Assembly (NCBI GenBank): GCA_947493165.1
Contig: CANLPY010000001.1
Coordinates: forward strand, 2,158,566-2,222,565
Direction: 5' to 3'
Source of the DNA: an uncultured Erythrobacter sp.
GTDB taxonomy: Bacteria; Pseudomonadota; Alphaproteobacteria; Sphingomonadales; Sphingomonadaceae
DNA length: 64,000 nucleotides
Positions 53,217 through 61,781 of this stretch are shown here, one piece after another (within the stretch, counting starts at the first letter, position 1; every line of letters starts with the position of its first letter). Both the position numbers and the translations under genes were made by a program. Below the pieces are notes generated by a model. It did no database searches and was not told the DNA's origin. It saw only the letters and a program-made list of their open reading frames with translations.

Positions 53217-53564
53217 ATGGCCGAACAATGGAAAGATGCGCGTGGCATTACAGTCAGCACAACGCCCACGCTCGAAGGGCAACCCATCCAAGGATATCTT
53301 GGGATAGTAACTGGTGAAGTGATTGTCGGGGCAAACCTGTTCCGTGATTTGTTCGCTAATATCCGCGATATTGTGGGTGGGCGCTCTGGCAGTTACGAAC
53401 GAATTCTTGCCGACGCCCGCAATCAGGCGATCGAAGAATTGCAGGCCGAATGCGCAAGTCGCGGCGGGAATGCCGTTGTTGGCGTCGACCTCGATTATGA
53501 GGTGATCGGTGACACAGGCTCGATGCTTATGGTTAGCGCCAGCGGCACCGCAGTTAAAGTGTAA
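53217..53564 (+). CDS. YbjQ/UPF0145 family protein
   Basis: A 115-residue member of the YbjQ (DUF74, UPF0145, 'heavy-metal-binding') family. The features are [24 protein letters not shown] at the start, a [11 protein letters not shown] loop and [16 protein letters not shown]. These proteins form pentameric rings; the function is unknown. The ATG at 53217 has AGGAGG five bases upstream, so the more upstream start is rejected. Preceded by a perfect palindrome and followed by a terminator, so it is a separately regulated single gene. Confidence 0.9.
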   Translation: MAEQWKDARGITVSTTPTLEGQPIQGYLGIVTGEVIVGANLFRDLFANIRDIVGGRSGSYERILADARNQAIEELQAECASRGGNAVVGVDLDYEVIGDTGSMLMVSASGTAVKV

Positions 53565-53590
53565 GCCGCAACAGCGATATTGAAGGAAAG

Positions 53591-53623
53591 GCGTGGCTGG
53601 GCTAGGCCGCGCTTTTATTCTTT
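53591..53623 (+). terminator. Terminator after the YbjQ-family gene
   Basis: GCGTGGC/GCCGCGC arms (53591-53597, 53606-53612; one G-T pair) with an 8-base loop, followed by TTTTATTCTTT. It lies 26 bases after the stop codon and 25 before yebC. Confidence 0.75.
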
Positions 53624-53647
53624 CCAGCAGGATTTCCAAGAGTTCCC

Positions 53648-54394
53648 ATGGCAGGCCATTCCAAATTTAAGAACATCATGCACCGCAAGGGCGCGCAGGA
53701 TAAGAAACGCTCAAACCTGTTTTCGAAATTGAGCCGCGAAATCACCGTGGCGGCCAAAATGGGCACGCCCGATCCGGACATGAACCCGCGGCTGCGCTTG
53801 GCAGTCAACACGGCCAAATCTCAATCGATGCCGAAGGACAACATCCAGCGCGCCATTGATAAGGCGAGCGCGGGTGATGACGAGAATTACGAAGAAGTGC
53901 GCTACGAAGGCTATGGTCCTGGTGGCAGCGCGATCATCGTCGAAACGCTTACTGACAACCGCAATCGCACGGCCACCTCTATCCGAACCGCTTTTAGTAA
54001 GAATGGCGGCAATCTGGGCACTGAAGGCTCGGTTGCGCACGGCTTTGAGCGGCTTGGCTATATCGAATATTCCGCCGAGGTTGGCGGCGAAGACAAAGTT
54101 TTGGAAGCCGCCATGGAGGCAGGCGCGGAAGATATTCAATCGTCTAATGATGGCCACGATATTTGGACCGCTGCGGATGATTTGCATCAAGTCGCAGGAG
54201 ACCTTGAAAAGGCGCTGGGCGAAGCCAAAGAAGTCAAGCTTGCTTGGAAGCCCAACCTCACTGTTGACCTAGATGAGAAGGATGCGGGTGTTTTGCTCAA
54301 GCTGATCGATGTGCTTGATGATGATGACGATGTGCAAACCGTCTGGGGCAATTACGACATTTCCGACGAAGTAATGGCCAAGCTTGACGTGTGA
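53648..54394 (+). CDS. yebC: YebC/PmpR family protein
   Basis: A 248-residue three-domain protein beginning [21 protein letters not shown], the universal family start. The family was annotated as a transcriptional regulator and more recently linked to translation of proline-rich stretches. It is commonly next to ruvC, as here. A 30-residue ORF overlaps its stop codon and lies between it and ruvC. Confidence 0.96.
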   Translation: MAGHSKFKNIMHRKGAQDKKRSNLFSKLSREITVAAKMGTPDPDMNPRLRLAVNTAKSQSMPKDNIQRAIDKASAGDDENYEEVRYEGYGPGGSAIIVETLTDNRNRTATSIRTAFSKNGGNLGTEGSVAHGFERLGYIEYSAEVGGEDKVLEAAMEAGAEDIQSSNDGHDIWTAADDLHQVAGDLEKALGEAKEVKLAWKPNLTVDLDEKDAGVLLKLIDVLDDDDDVQTVWGNYDISDEVMAKLDV

Positions 54395-54483
54395 GCCGTC
54401 TCGAATGGCTATTTGCAATCGGGCTTGGAGCTGCCTTTCTGCTCGCAATTGCATGGCGATTGGGTTTAAGGGTCGGTCTTTGA
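54391..54483 (+). CDS. Possible 30-residue membrane peptide between yebC and ruvC
   Basis: A GTG start overlaps the yebC stop (GTGA). The frame encodes [20 protein letters not shown] and then [10 protein letters not shown] before TGA. It has a single hydrophobic helix flanked by Arg residues, typical of bacterial small membrane proteins. ruvC starts 17 bases later without a visible ribosome site, so translation of this peptide could feed ribosomes to ruvC. No homology support is available here. Confidence 0.45.
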   Translation: MSRLEWLFAIGLGAAFLLAIAWRLGLRVGL

Positions 54484-54499
54484 ACGCCACTGTGACCCA

Positions 54500-54967
54500 A
54501 TGAAAGTCCTGGGAATTGACCCATCTCTCAGCTGCACGGGTTGGGGTATAATTCGCGTCGAAGGATCGCGGATAAGTCATATCGCTAATGGGCAGATCAA
54601 GACCGATGCGAAGTCGGCCATGCCAGCGCGCCTTTTCAATCTGGTGACAGCCTTGGAGGCAGTCATCGCCGAGCACAATCCAGAACGCGCCGCTTGTGAG
54701 GAAGTGTTCGTCAACAAGAATCCACAATCGACATTAAAGCTGGCGCAGGCGCGCGGAGCGGTTCTGGCTGCGTGTGGTGCGTCTAAACTCGACGTTCGCG
54801 AACACGCTGCGCGCGCCGTCAAGAAATCGGTCGTCGGCACCGGCGCTGCGGACAAGGCCCAGGTTCAAGCGATGCTCAAAATCCTGCTGCCAGGGGTGGC
54901 GGTTGCAGGTTCTGACGCCGCCGACGCGCTGGCGGTGGCGATTGCCGATGCGCACCTGTCCTATTAA
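54500..54967 (+). CDS. ruvC: Crossover junction endodeoxyribonuclease RuvC
   Basis: A 155-residue Holliday-junction resolvase. The catalytic acidic residues are visible: D7 (LGIDPSLSCTGWG), the Glu in ACEEVF, and the C-terminal Asp pair in GSDAADALAVAIADAH. It is full length for alphaproteobacteria, where it is normally followed by ruvAB; here ruvAB are absent downstream and an ArsC-like gene follows. There is no clear ribosome site before its ATG. Confidence 0.96.
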   Translation: MKVLGIDPSLSCTGWGIIRVEGSRISHIANGQIKTDAKSAMPARLFNLVTALEAVIAEHNPERAACEEVFVNKNPQSTLKLAQARGAVLAACGASKLDVREHAARAVKKSVVGTGAADKAQVQAMLKILLPGVAVAGSDAADALAVAIADAHLSY

Positions 54968-55102
54968 CCGCGTTTAAGTTAGGCACTGCTTGATGACACT
55001 GACCAAGAACCACTCTATTTCACGCAATCAGTCCATCGTGCGGTTTGAGGACCTTTACTTCAGAACCGTGATGCATCTGTTTTATCCAGCAGGGTTTTCG
55101 AC

Positions 55103-55447
55103 ATGATCCGACTTTACGGTATTCCCAACTGCGACACGGTGAAAAAAGCTCGCAAATGGCTTGACGCGTACGAGCACGACTACACCTTCCATGACTACAA
55201 AAAGGAAGGCGCTGATCCGACCAAACTGGAGGATTGGATCGCGAAGAAGGGTGTGGACGTTGTGCTCAATCGCCGCGGCACTACGTTTCGCAAACTATCC
55301 GATGCGGAAAAGGCAGAAGCGGAGGATAGTAACAAGGCGGTAGCTTTGCTGGTTCAGCACCCTTCAATGATTAAACGGCCAGTGGTCGAATATTCCGGTG
55401 GCATACTGGTTGGTTTCAAGGAAGATGAATGGTCCGCTTCACTTTGA
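55103..55447 (+). CDS. ArsC/Spx family reductase-like protein
   Basis: A 114-residue thioredoxin-fold protein of the YffB branch of the ArsC/Spx family. MIRLYGIPNCDTVKKARKWL has the single Cys motif at residue 10, and the C-terminal IKRPVVEYSGGILVGF contains the conserved Arg-Pro. YffB-type proteins are probably glutathione-linked reductases rather than true arsenate reductases. The stop overlaps the start of glpQ by one base (TGATG), so the two are coupled. Confidence 0.92.
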   Translation: MIRLYGIPNCDTVKKARKWLDAYEHDYTFHDYKKEGADPTKLEDWIAKKGVDVVLNRRGTTFRKLSDAEKAEAEDSNKAVALLVQHPSMIKRPVVEYSGGILVGFKEDEWSASL

Positions 55448-56481
55448 TGAAAAGGTTTTTGAGCGCACTCGCAATGGCAACGATTTCCCTTACTCCTGCA
55501 ATGGCTGAGAACGATGTGCTGATAATCGCGCATCGCGGCGCAAGCGCAGAGCGGCCTGAACACACTCTCGCAGCATATGAGCGTGCGATTGATCAGGGGG
55601 CTGACTACATTGAACCTGATCTGGTCGTGACTAAGGATTTGGTTCTAGTTTCACGACACGAAAATGAACTCTCTGAGACAACTGACGTTTCAAGCCGCGA
55701 AGAGTTTGAGACGAGACGGCGCGAAAAAATGATCGACGGGCAATTGGTTGCGGGCTGGTTTGCCGAGGACTTTACTCTCGAAGAATTGCGAACTCTGCGC
55801 GCGAAAGAGCGCATTCCAGGGATCCGCCCAGCCAATGTCGCCTTCAACGGACTGTATCAGGTTCCCACTTTTGAAGAGATCGTGAAACTGGTGCGCGCGA
55901 AGGAAGCGGAGACGGACCGCAAGATCGGTCTTTATCCCGAGTTAAAGCACCCGACCTTTCTGCTGGAAGAGGCTGGCATTGATTTGGTCGACGTGTTCTT
56001 ACGAGACGCGCGCGAATTAGATATTACCGCGAGCGATCCGATTTTCATCCAGAGCTTTGAAGTGAGTGCGTTGCGGCGCCTTAATCAGCGTGGCGATTTC
56101 AAACTGGTGCAGCTGATCCATCCTCAAGGAGGGCCCGCAGACGAGCCAGATATGCGCTATGCCGAGATGAAGACGCCTGCTGGGCTCGCAGATATTGCCC
56201 AATATGCAGACGGGATTGGGGTAAACATATCGGCTGTGCTAAGCGCAGATGGCAAGCCTACCAGCCTTGTCGCAGATGCGGAAAATGCTGGGCTAGAGGT
56301 TCACGCATGGACATTGCGCCCAGAGAACACCTTCCTTCCTCAGTCGCTCAAGAGCAGTGGCGGTGATGCAGCGCATGGGAATGTGGCTGCGCTTCAGGCT
56401 TTGCTCATTTCCGCCGGTGTTTCAGGGATATTTGCCGATGATCCGGGCGGTGCCGTTGTGGTTAGGCATGGCGCGCGGTGA
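55447..56481 (+). CDS. glpQ: Glycerophosphodiester phosphodiesterase, periplasmic
   Basis: A 344-residue secreted enzyme that releases glycerol-3-phosphate from deacylated phospholipids. Signal peptide (MKRFLSALAMATISLTPAMA), then the catalytic IAHRGASAERPEHT, metal-binding YIEPDLV and the second His in SRHENEL. The ATG at 55447 is chosen over 55429 because it opens the signal peptide and overlaps the preceding stop. The last 20 bases overlap the convergent ubiG gene. Confidence 0.94.
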   Translation: MKRFLSALAMATISLTPAMAENDVLIIAHRGASAERPEHTLAAYERAIDQGADYIEPDLVVTKDLVLVSRHENELSETTDVSSREEFETRRREKMIDGQLVAGWFAEDFTLEELRTLRAKERIPGIRPANVAFNGLYQVPTFEEIVKLVRAKEAETDRKIGLYPELKHPTFLLEEAGIDLVDVFLRDARELDITASDPIFIQSFEVSALRRLNQRGDFKLVQLIHPQGGPADEPDMRYAEMKTPAGLADIAQYADGIGVNISAVLSADGKPTSLVADAENAGLEVHAWTLRPENTFLPQSLKSSGGDAAHGNVAALQALLISAGVSGIFADDPGGAVVVRHGAR

Positions 56482-57199
56482 TGATGTAGTTGAGTGCCTC
56501 ATCGTCTGACAGGTGTAGCCCCTTACCAGGCCGATAGGCGATGCCGCGTTGCTGTGTCACTTCAAGGCCTGCCTCAGAGAGAAGGTCTGCCAATTCCGCC
56601 GGCGTAACAAAGTCGCTCCAGTCATGCGTACCCTTTGGTACATAACCAACCGCTTCTGCTGCGCCGACGAGCAAAACCCGGCTTGCTGCTGTACGATTAG
56701 GCGTGGACATAACCAGCAGCCCATCTGGAGCCAAACTCTCAGCGACGTTGCAAAGGAAAGCGGCTTTGTCTGCGACATGTTCGACCACCTCGAGACAAGT
56801 GACGAGATCGAACTGCCCGATGTTGAGGCTAGCGAGCTCGCCAGCCATATAGCGGATGTTGAGACCGACTGCTTCGGCATGGGCGGCAGCGGCCGACACA
56901 TTTTCACCGGCGGCATCGACGCCGGTAACCTCTGCACCAAGACGGGAGAGGGGTTCACACACCAGCCCAGCGCCGCAGCCAATGTCGAGCGCAGTCTTGC
57001 TTTCGAGAGGTCGCGGCATACGAATATCGCTGCCCCAATGCGCGTCGATCGCAGCTCTGACGAACTCCAAACGGACGGGATTGACCTGATGCAAAGATGA
57101 CATCGGGCCTTTTGGATTCCACCAATCCCGCGCGAGCGAGGCAAAGTGCTCCACCTCTTCAGGGCGGATAGTTACATTCGAGACATTTGCGTTTGTCAT
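56462..57199 (-). CDS. ubiG: Ubiquinone biosynthesis O-methyltransferase
   Basis: A 245-residue SAM-dependent methyltransferase that performs both O-methylations in ubiquinone synthesis. It has EVEHFASLARDWWNPKGPMSSLHQVNPVRLEF near the start, typical of UbiG, and the SAM motif ALDIGCGAGLVCEPLSRLG (about 70-88). Divergent from lysC with 52 bases between starts, and convergent and overlapping with glpQ by 20 bases. Confidence 0.96.
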   Translation of the reverse strand: MTNANVSNVTIRPEEVEHFASLARDWWNPKGPMSSLHQVNPVRLEFVRAAIDAHWGSDIRMPRPLESKTALDIGCGAGLVCEPLSRLGAEVTGVDAAGENVSAAAAHAEAVGLNIRYMAGELASLNIGQFDLVTCLEVVEHVADKAAFLCNVAESLAPDGLLVMSTPNRTAASRVLLVGAAEAVGYVPKGTHDWSDFVTPAELADLLSEAGLEVTQQRGIAYRPGKGLHLSDDEALNYIITARHA

Positions 57200-57251
57200 C
57201 CGCTCCCCCTAACAGCGCGCGAAGATTCTCACCAGCGGGAGCATACGCAAA

Positions 57252-58544
57252 TTGGCCAATAGTGGGCAACGTATCGTGATGAAGTTCGGCGGCACCTCAA
57301 TGGCTGGGACCGAACGCATTCGCCGCGTCGCCAATATTGTGCGTACGCAGGCCGCCGCTGGCAATCAGGTTGTGGTCGTCGTTTCTGCTATGGCCGGCGA
57401 GACTGACAGGCTGGTGAATTTCTGCCGCGAAGCAAACGCACTTTACGACCCAGCGGAATACGATGTTGTCGTTTCGAGCGGAGAGCAAGTCACGAGCGGC
57501 CTTCTTGCGCTCACATTGCAGTCGCTTGGTAGCAAGGCGCGCAGCTGGCTTGGTTGGCAATTGCCGGTGAAGACGGTCGAAGCACATTCCAAAGCTAGGA
57601 TTGAGACAATTGATGCACCCAGCTTGATTGATGCACTTGAGAATGGCGAAATCGCGGTCATCCCGGGCTTTCAGGGCATATCGCAAGAAGGCCGCATCAC
57701 GACCATGGGTCGGGGCGGTTCCGATACTTCAGCTGTAGCCATTGCTGCAGCGGTGAGAGCGGACCGGTGCGACATCTATACCGATGTCGATGGCGTATAC
57801 ACCACCGACCCGCGCATCGTCGCAAAGGCTCGCAAGCTAAGAGCAGTCACATACGAAGAAATGCTCGAACTTGCCTCTGTCGGAGCAAAGGTGCTGCAGA
57901 CACGGTCGGTTGGCCTTGCGATGAAAGAGGGCGTGCGGATTCAAGTGCTATCCAGCTTCGGCTCGGATGATGCCGTTTCAGCCGACGATATTCCCGGAAC
58001 GCTGATTGTTTCGGATGAGGAAATGGACACTCTAGTGGAGAACGGCGATATGGAACGCCAACACGTAACCGGTATCGCACACGACAAGAACGAGGCGAAG
58101 ATCATCCTCACTCGCGTGCCAGATAAGCCCGGCGCGGTGGCGCATATATTTGAGCCTCTTGCCGATGCTAGCATCAACGTGGACATGATTATTCAAAACG
58201 TAGGCCGCGATAAGGGTGAGACGGACGTCACATTCACCGTGCCACAGGCAGACCTTGCGCGCGCGCAGGCTTTACTTGAAGACCGCATGAGCGAGATTGG
58301 GTTTAATCGGATCATCACAGATAGCAATATTGCGAAGATTAGCGTCGTCGGTGTGGGTATGAAGAGTCACGCAGGTGTCGCCAGCAGTATGTTCAGAGCG
58401 CTGTCTGATCGCGGAATTAATATTCAAGCGATCTCAACATCGGAGATCAAGGTTAGCGTGATTATTGACGAAGATGAGACGGAACTGGCTGTGCGCGTGC
58501 TTCATACTGCCTACGGCTTGGATTCTGACGAAGAGGCGGCCTGA
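57252..58544 (+). CDS. lysC: Aspartate kinase
   Basis: A 430-residue enzyme for the first step of lysine, threonine, methionine and diaminopimelate synthesis. The kinase domain has VMKFGGTSMAG at the start and TMGRGGSDTSAVA and CDIYTDVDGVYTTDPR in the middle. Two C-terminal ACT domains (about 265-430) suggest feedback control by end products. The start is TTG at 57252 with GGGAG eleven bases upstream; a GTG at 57276 or ATG at 57279 would shorten it to MKFGGTS. Confidence 0.95.
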   Translation: MANSGQRIVMKFGGTSMAGTERIRRVANIVRTQAAAGNQVVVVVSAMAGETDRLVNFCREANALYDPAEYDVVVSSGEQVTSGLLALTLQSLGSKARSWLGWQLPVKTVEAHSKARIETIDAPSLIDALENGEIAVIPGFQGISQEGRITTMGRGGSDTSAVAIAAAVRADRCDIYTDVDGVYTTDPRIVAKARKLRAVTYEEMLELASVGAKVLQTRSVGLAMKEGVRIQVLSSFGSDDAVSADDIPGTLIVSDEEMDTLVENGDMERQHVTGIAHDKNEAKIILTRVPDKPGAVAHIFEPLADASINVDMIIQNVGRDKGETDVTFTVPQADLARAQALLEDRMSEIGFNRIITDSNIAKISVVGVGMKSHAGVASSMFRALSDRGINIQAISTSEIKVSVIIDEDETELAVRVLHTAYGLDSDEEAA

Positions 58545-58607
58545 TTTTCGGCATGCTTTGAATTTGAACGGATAATTACTTCGGTTCATCCGGTTAGGTT
58601 TAATCCG

Positions 58608-58623
58608 CTAACCAGTTCTTAAC
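58608..58623 (+). promoter_or_regulatory. CtrA-like box upstream of the PilZ-HTH gene
   Basis: CTAA-N7-TTAAC, one mismatch from the CtrA consensus TTAA-N7-TTAAC, 41 bases before the ATG at 58665. The position fits an activator site near a -35 element. ctrA is encoded in this window. Confidence 0.5.
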
Positions 58624-58664
58624 CCCGTTCGCAAAGATTTGTGGCTCGCAAAGGAGTCGCAAGC

Positions 58665-59345
58665 ATGGTTTTGAAAGCACATCTCGGTCCGGTGGAGGCC
58701 GTATCCCGCGCTGAAGGAGAACGTGAACAGCCCCGGCGAGAGCTGAGGCTGGAAACAAGCGGCGTGTTGCCTGGTGGGGTGAGCGCGAACGTCACAGTTC
58801 ATAACATATCGGCAACTGGATTGTTGCTTGAAACAAGCCTGCCGGTCGAGCGTGGTGAGACCTTGGTTGTCGAGCTTCCGCAAATCGGCGAGGTAGTCGC
58901 TGATGTGGTCTGGGTGAGCGGTTCGCTGTTTGGTGGAGCCTTCGCACAACCCCTTAGTCCCGCCGCGCTTGCAGCAGCGGAATTGCGCGCTGATACCCCT
59001 ATGCCCGACAATGTAGGTGCCCCGCTCAGCATGACTCCGCTCACTGGCGAAACCCTGGGTCTAAAGCTTTCAAGGTTGCGCAAAGAACGCAATCTGACGC
59101 TCGCACAAGTTGCTGATTTTCTTGGTGTTAGCAAGCCAACTGTGTGGGCGTGGGAAAAAGGTAAGGCGCGCCCCCTGCCTGACCGTTTGGCGTCCATTGC
59201 CGAGGTTTTGGGCATTTCGGTTGAAGAACTTTCGGGCGCTACAATGCCGGATGACAGCGCTGCAGTGATCAATGAGAGCCGTTTACGTATTGCTACTGTC
59301 CTTGGAACGACGCCAGACAAGGTGCGTATAATGATCGAATTGTGA
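58665..59345 (+). CDS. PilZ domain fused to an XRE helix-turn-helix
   Basis: A 226-residue protein. The N-terminal PilZ domain (about 20-105) keeps both c-di-GMP motifs: RxxxR (R24-R28, PRRELR) and NxSxxG (HNISATGLL). The C-terminal Cro/C1 helix-turn-helix (about 133-190) has LSRLRKERNLTLAQVADFLG and SKPTVWAWEKGKARP. This architecture would let c-di-GMP alter DNA binding (inference). The ATG at 58665 has AAAGGAG eight bases upstream and is preferred over the GTG at 58641. Next to a degenerate GGDEF gene and behind a CtrA-like box. Confidence 0.88.
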   Translation: MVLKAHLGPVEAVSRAEGEREQPRRELRLETSGVLPGGVSANVTVHNISATGLLLETSLPVERGETLVVELPQIGEVVADVVWVSGSLFGGAFAQPLSPAALAAAELRADTPMPDNVGAPLSMTPLTGETLGLKLSRLRKERNLTLAQVADFLGVSKPTVWAWEKGKARPLPDRLASIAEVLGISVEELSGATMPDDSAAVINESRLRIATVLGTTPDKVRIMIEL

Positions 59346-59555
59346 GAATACATTTTACAAAGTAGTGTTCAAATAATTCATCGAAATTGCGTGATGCGTG
59401 GTAAACAAAATCAACGTTGATTCGTTTTTTAGTCAAGTAAACTGATTAAACTAACATAAGACGGGGGTTTTATAAATAATTGAGTGATTTCGTTTTGAAA
59501 TTATCTCTTTTGTTAGTTTATCGTTGGTGTTGACTCGGAAACGGTTGGACGAAGG
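59346..59555 (+). promoter_or_regulatory. AT-rich control region with inverted repeats
   Basis: A 210-base gap, much richer in A and T than its surroundings. It holds a perfect 12-base palindrome ATCAACGTTGAT (59410-59421) and a 10-bp inverted repeat TAAACTAACA (59447-59456) / TGTTAGTTTA (59511-59520). It probably carries the promoter and operator of the next gene. No ORF or terminator is apparent. Confidence 0.5.
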
Positions 59556-60554
59556 ATGGTCGTCAAAGCCGGGGGCAAAACGGCAATGGATATTGGATTA
59601 AGTGCAACCGAAGGCACGGTGCTGCATGGCCTGTTGGCCGAAACAGCGGGTGACGTCGTCATCAAGCTCGATCAGCGCGGCTTTATCGAGCATGCCTCGC
59701 CAAACATCGCTGCGTTAGGTTTCGACCTTACGCAATTTCTATTTCATCCGCATGTCGCTGATCTGGCCTGCGCATCACATTCTGCGGACTTGAGGGAATT
59801 TGTTGCCGGGGCCCTATCTGGCGAGCCGGTGAAAGGGGCAGCCGAATTCCCATTAGCTTCGGATTGCGAAGGTGACTCGCGACAACGGCATAATTGGCAT
59901 GAGCTAAGCCTTCGATTGGTGCAGAACGATGATGGGTCGACCGGAGGAGCTTTGGGGTTGCTTCGATCTATTGATAAGCGTCGGGTTCTGGAAGATGAAC
60001 TCCATACGAGCGCGAACACTGATGCCTTAACTGGGCTTCGTAACGGTAGAGCATTCTCAGCGAAGTTACGTCGCATTATGAGAGCGCGCGGCAATCATGT
60101 TTTGGCGATGTTTGAGGTTGACCGGTTTCGAGCGATTTTCATGCAATATGGTCAAAGCGCCGCCGATGACGTCTTGTGTGCATTCGCTCAATTTCTTCAA
60201 GCCATGGCGCATGACGATCAGGATCTGGCGTATCTCGATAGTGGTCGCTTTGGCGTAATTCTGCCGAATATGAACACGGAACAAGCGCAAATCTGGTGTG
60301 ATGATGTACTGGAAACATTCGCTGCTTTGGCCATTGGATCCAATCAACGTGAGCCTCGCTTGTCTGCCAGCGTTGGCCTCGCAGCGCTGCGAGTGTCTGT
60401 TGATGAGGCTTATAAACACGCTGAGCTTGCGTTGGTGATGGCGCGCGCTAGCGGGGGAATGCGTGTCGGTATTAGCGGAGATACCCGTGGACCCATTGTG
60501 TGCCGTGAACGGGCAATGGTTACAGAGCTTGGAGTGAGCTTCGCCGCCCGCTAA
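59556..60554 (+). CDS. PAS-GGDEF protein with degenerate active site
   Basis: A 332-residue cytoplasmic protein. A PAS-like domain (about 25-145) precedes a GGDEF domain (about 150-310). The domain start DALTGLRNGRAF is normal and FEVDRFRAIFMQYGQSAADDVL matches the metal/nucleotide region, but the signature loop reads SGRFG instead of GGDEF and no RxxD I-site precedes it. It is therefore probably not a diguanylate cyclase; it may sense nucleotide or act through protein contacts. The ATG at 59556 has GAAGG too close; the ATG at 59586 is an alternative start. Confidence 0.88.
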   Translation: MVVKAGGKTAMDIGLSATEGTVLHGLLAETAGDVVIKLDQRGFIEHASPNIAALGFDLTQFLFHPHVADLACASHSADLREFVAGALSGEPVKGAAEFPLASDCEGDSRQRHNWHELSLRLVQNDDGSTGGALGLLRSIDKRRVLEDELHTSANTDALTGLRNGRAFSAKLRRIMRARGNHVLAMFEVDRFRAIFMQYGQSAADDVLCAFAQFLQAMAHDDQDLAYLDSGRFGVILPNMNTEQAQIWCDDVLETFAALAIGSNQREPRLSASVGLAALRVSVDEAYKHAELALVMARASGGMRVGISGDTRGPIVCRERAMVTELGVSFAAR

Positions 60555-60565
60555 GGACGTGGGCT

Positions 60566-61744
60566 ATGGCTTTCACAAAGACAATTATGCTTCTGGGCTC
60601 AGGCGAATTGGGCCGCGAATTCACCATTTCTGCCAAACGGCTTGGCGCGCGGGTTATCGCCTGTGACGCCTATGATGACGCGCCGGCGATGCAATTGGCT
60701 GACGCGCGCGAGGTGTTGTCTATGCTTGATGGAGACGCGCTGCGTGAAGTGATTGAACGCCATCAGCCAGACCTGATTGTGCCTGAAATTGAAGCCATTC
60801 GAACCGAAGTGCTGGCGGAGCTAGAGGCAGACGGCTTTAACGTTGTTCCCTCGGCGCATGCCACGCAGCTCACCATGAACCGCGATGCGATCCGCGATCT
60901 TGCCGCTCAAGAGCTTGGGCTCGTCACGTCACGCTATCGCTATGCGGAGAGCTTCGAAGACGTACAGGTTTGTGCTGCCTACACAGGCCTGCCATGCGTT
61001 ATCAAACCTGTGATGTCGTCTTCCGGCAAAGGGCAAAGCAAAGTCGTTGCTGAGCAAGATCTTCGCGCTGCATGGGACTTTGCTGTAGCCAATATGCGCG
61101 GCGACCGCGCGCGGGTGATTGTTGAGGAATATGTCGACTTTGACTATGAAATCACCCTTCTGACCGTGAGGGACAAGCACGGCATCCAGTTTTGTGACCC
61201 GATTGGCCATCGCCAAGAACGCGGCGATTATCAGGAAAGCTGGCAGCCAGCGACAATGGCTCCAGAGGCCATTGATAAAGCACGTGATATGGCCGCAAAG
61301 GTTGTCCAAGCCTTGCAGGGCAATGGACGGGGTTGGGGCATTTTTGGCGTTGAGTTCTTCGTTCGCGGTAAAGACGTTATCTTTTCAGAATTGTCGCCGC
61401 GCCCGCACGATACCGGAATGGTCACGATGATTTCGCAAGGTTTCTCGCAGTTTGATTTGCATGCCAGAGCCGTGATGGGGCTTTCGGCGAGCAAATCATC
61501 GCCCTCTAGCCCGGCCGCCTCTGCAGTCATTCTCGCAAACCAGGATAGTACTGACTTCGCATACGAAGGTTTAAACGCAGCCATAGACACTGACCCAAGC
61601 GTTGATCTGCGCATCTTTTGCAAACCAACCACACGGCCGTATCGCCGGATGGGCATTGTGTTAGCCAAAGGCGAAAATACTGATCAAGCACGAGAACTGG
61701 CCAGCGCAGCAGCGAGCAAGATGAACATAGTGTATCGCCGCTGA
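60566..61744 (+). CDS. purT: Formate-dependent phosphoribosylglycinamide formyltransferase
   Basis: A 392-residue ATP-grasp enzyme that formylates GAR in purine synthesis using formate and ATP instead of formyl-THF. It begins with MLLGSGELGREF; the ATP-grasp region has VIKPVMSSSGKGQS and VEEYVDFDYEITLLTVR; the C-terminal SPRPHDTGMVTMISQ is typical. It starts 12 bases after the GGDEF gene, so they may share a transcript. purU, which supplies formate, is two genes downstream. Confidence 0.97.
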   Translation: MAFTKTIMLLGSGELGREFTISAKRLGARVIACDAYDDAPAMQLADAREVLSMLDGDALREVIERHQPDLIVPEIEAIRTEVLAELEADGFNVVPSAHATQLTMNRDAIRDLAAQELGLVTSRYRYAESFEDVQVCAAYTGLPCVIKPVMSSSGKGQSKVVAEQDLRAAWDFAVANMRGDRARVIVEEYVDFDYEITLLTVRDKHGIQFCDPIGHRQERGDYQESWQPATMAPEAIDKARDMAAKVVQALQGNGRGWGIFGVEFFVRGKDVIFSELSPRPHDTGMVTMISQGFSQFDLHARAVMGLSASKSSPSSPAASAVILANQDSTDFAYEGLNAAIDTDPSVDLRIFCKPTTRPYRRMGIVLAKGENTDQARELASAAASKMNIVYRR

Positions 61745-61781
61745 TTGTGTTTTTGCACTTTCACGACTAACCCCGCGCGCC

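Noticed and set aside
54993-55106. A 37-codon ORF ending in an ATGA overlap with the ArsC-like gene
   Set aside because: The overlap is suggestive, but there is no good ribosome site and no hydrophobic or domain pattern; not enough support for a gene call.
55103-55447. True arsenate reductase call for the ArsC-like gene
   Set aside because: Sequence and context (no ars genes) fit the YffB branch of the ArsC/Spx family, which is not known to act in arsenic resistance.
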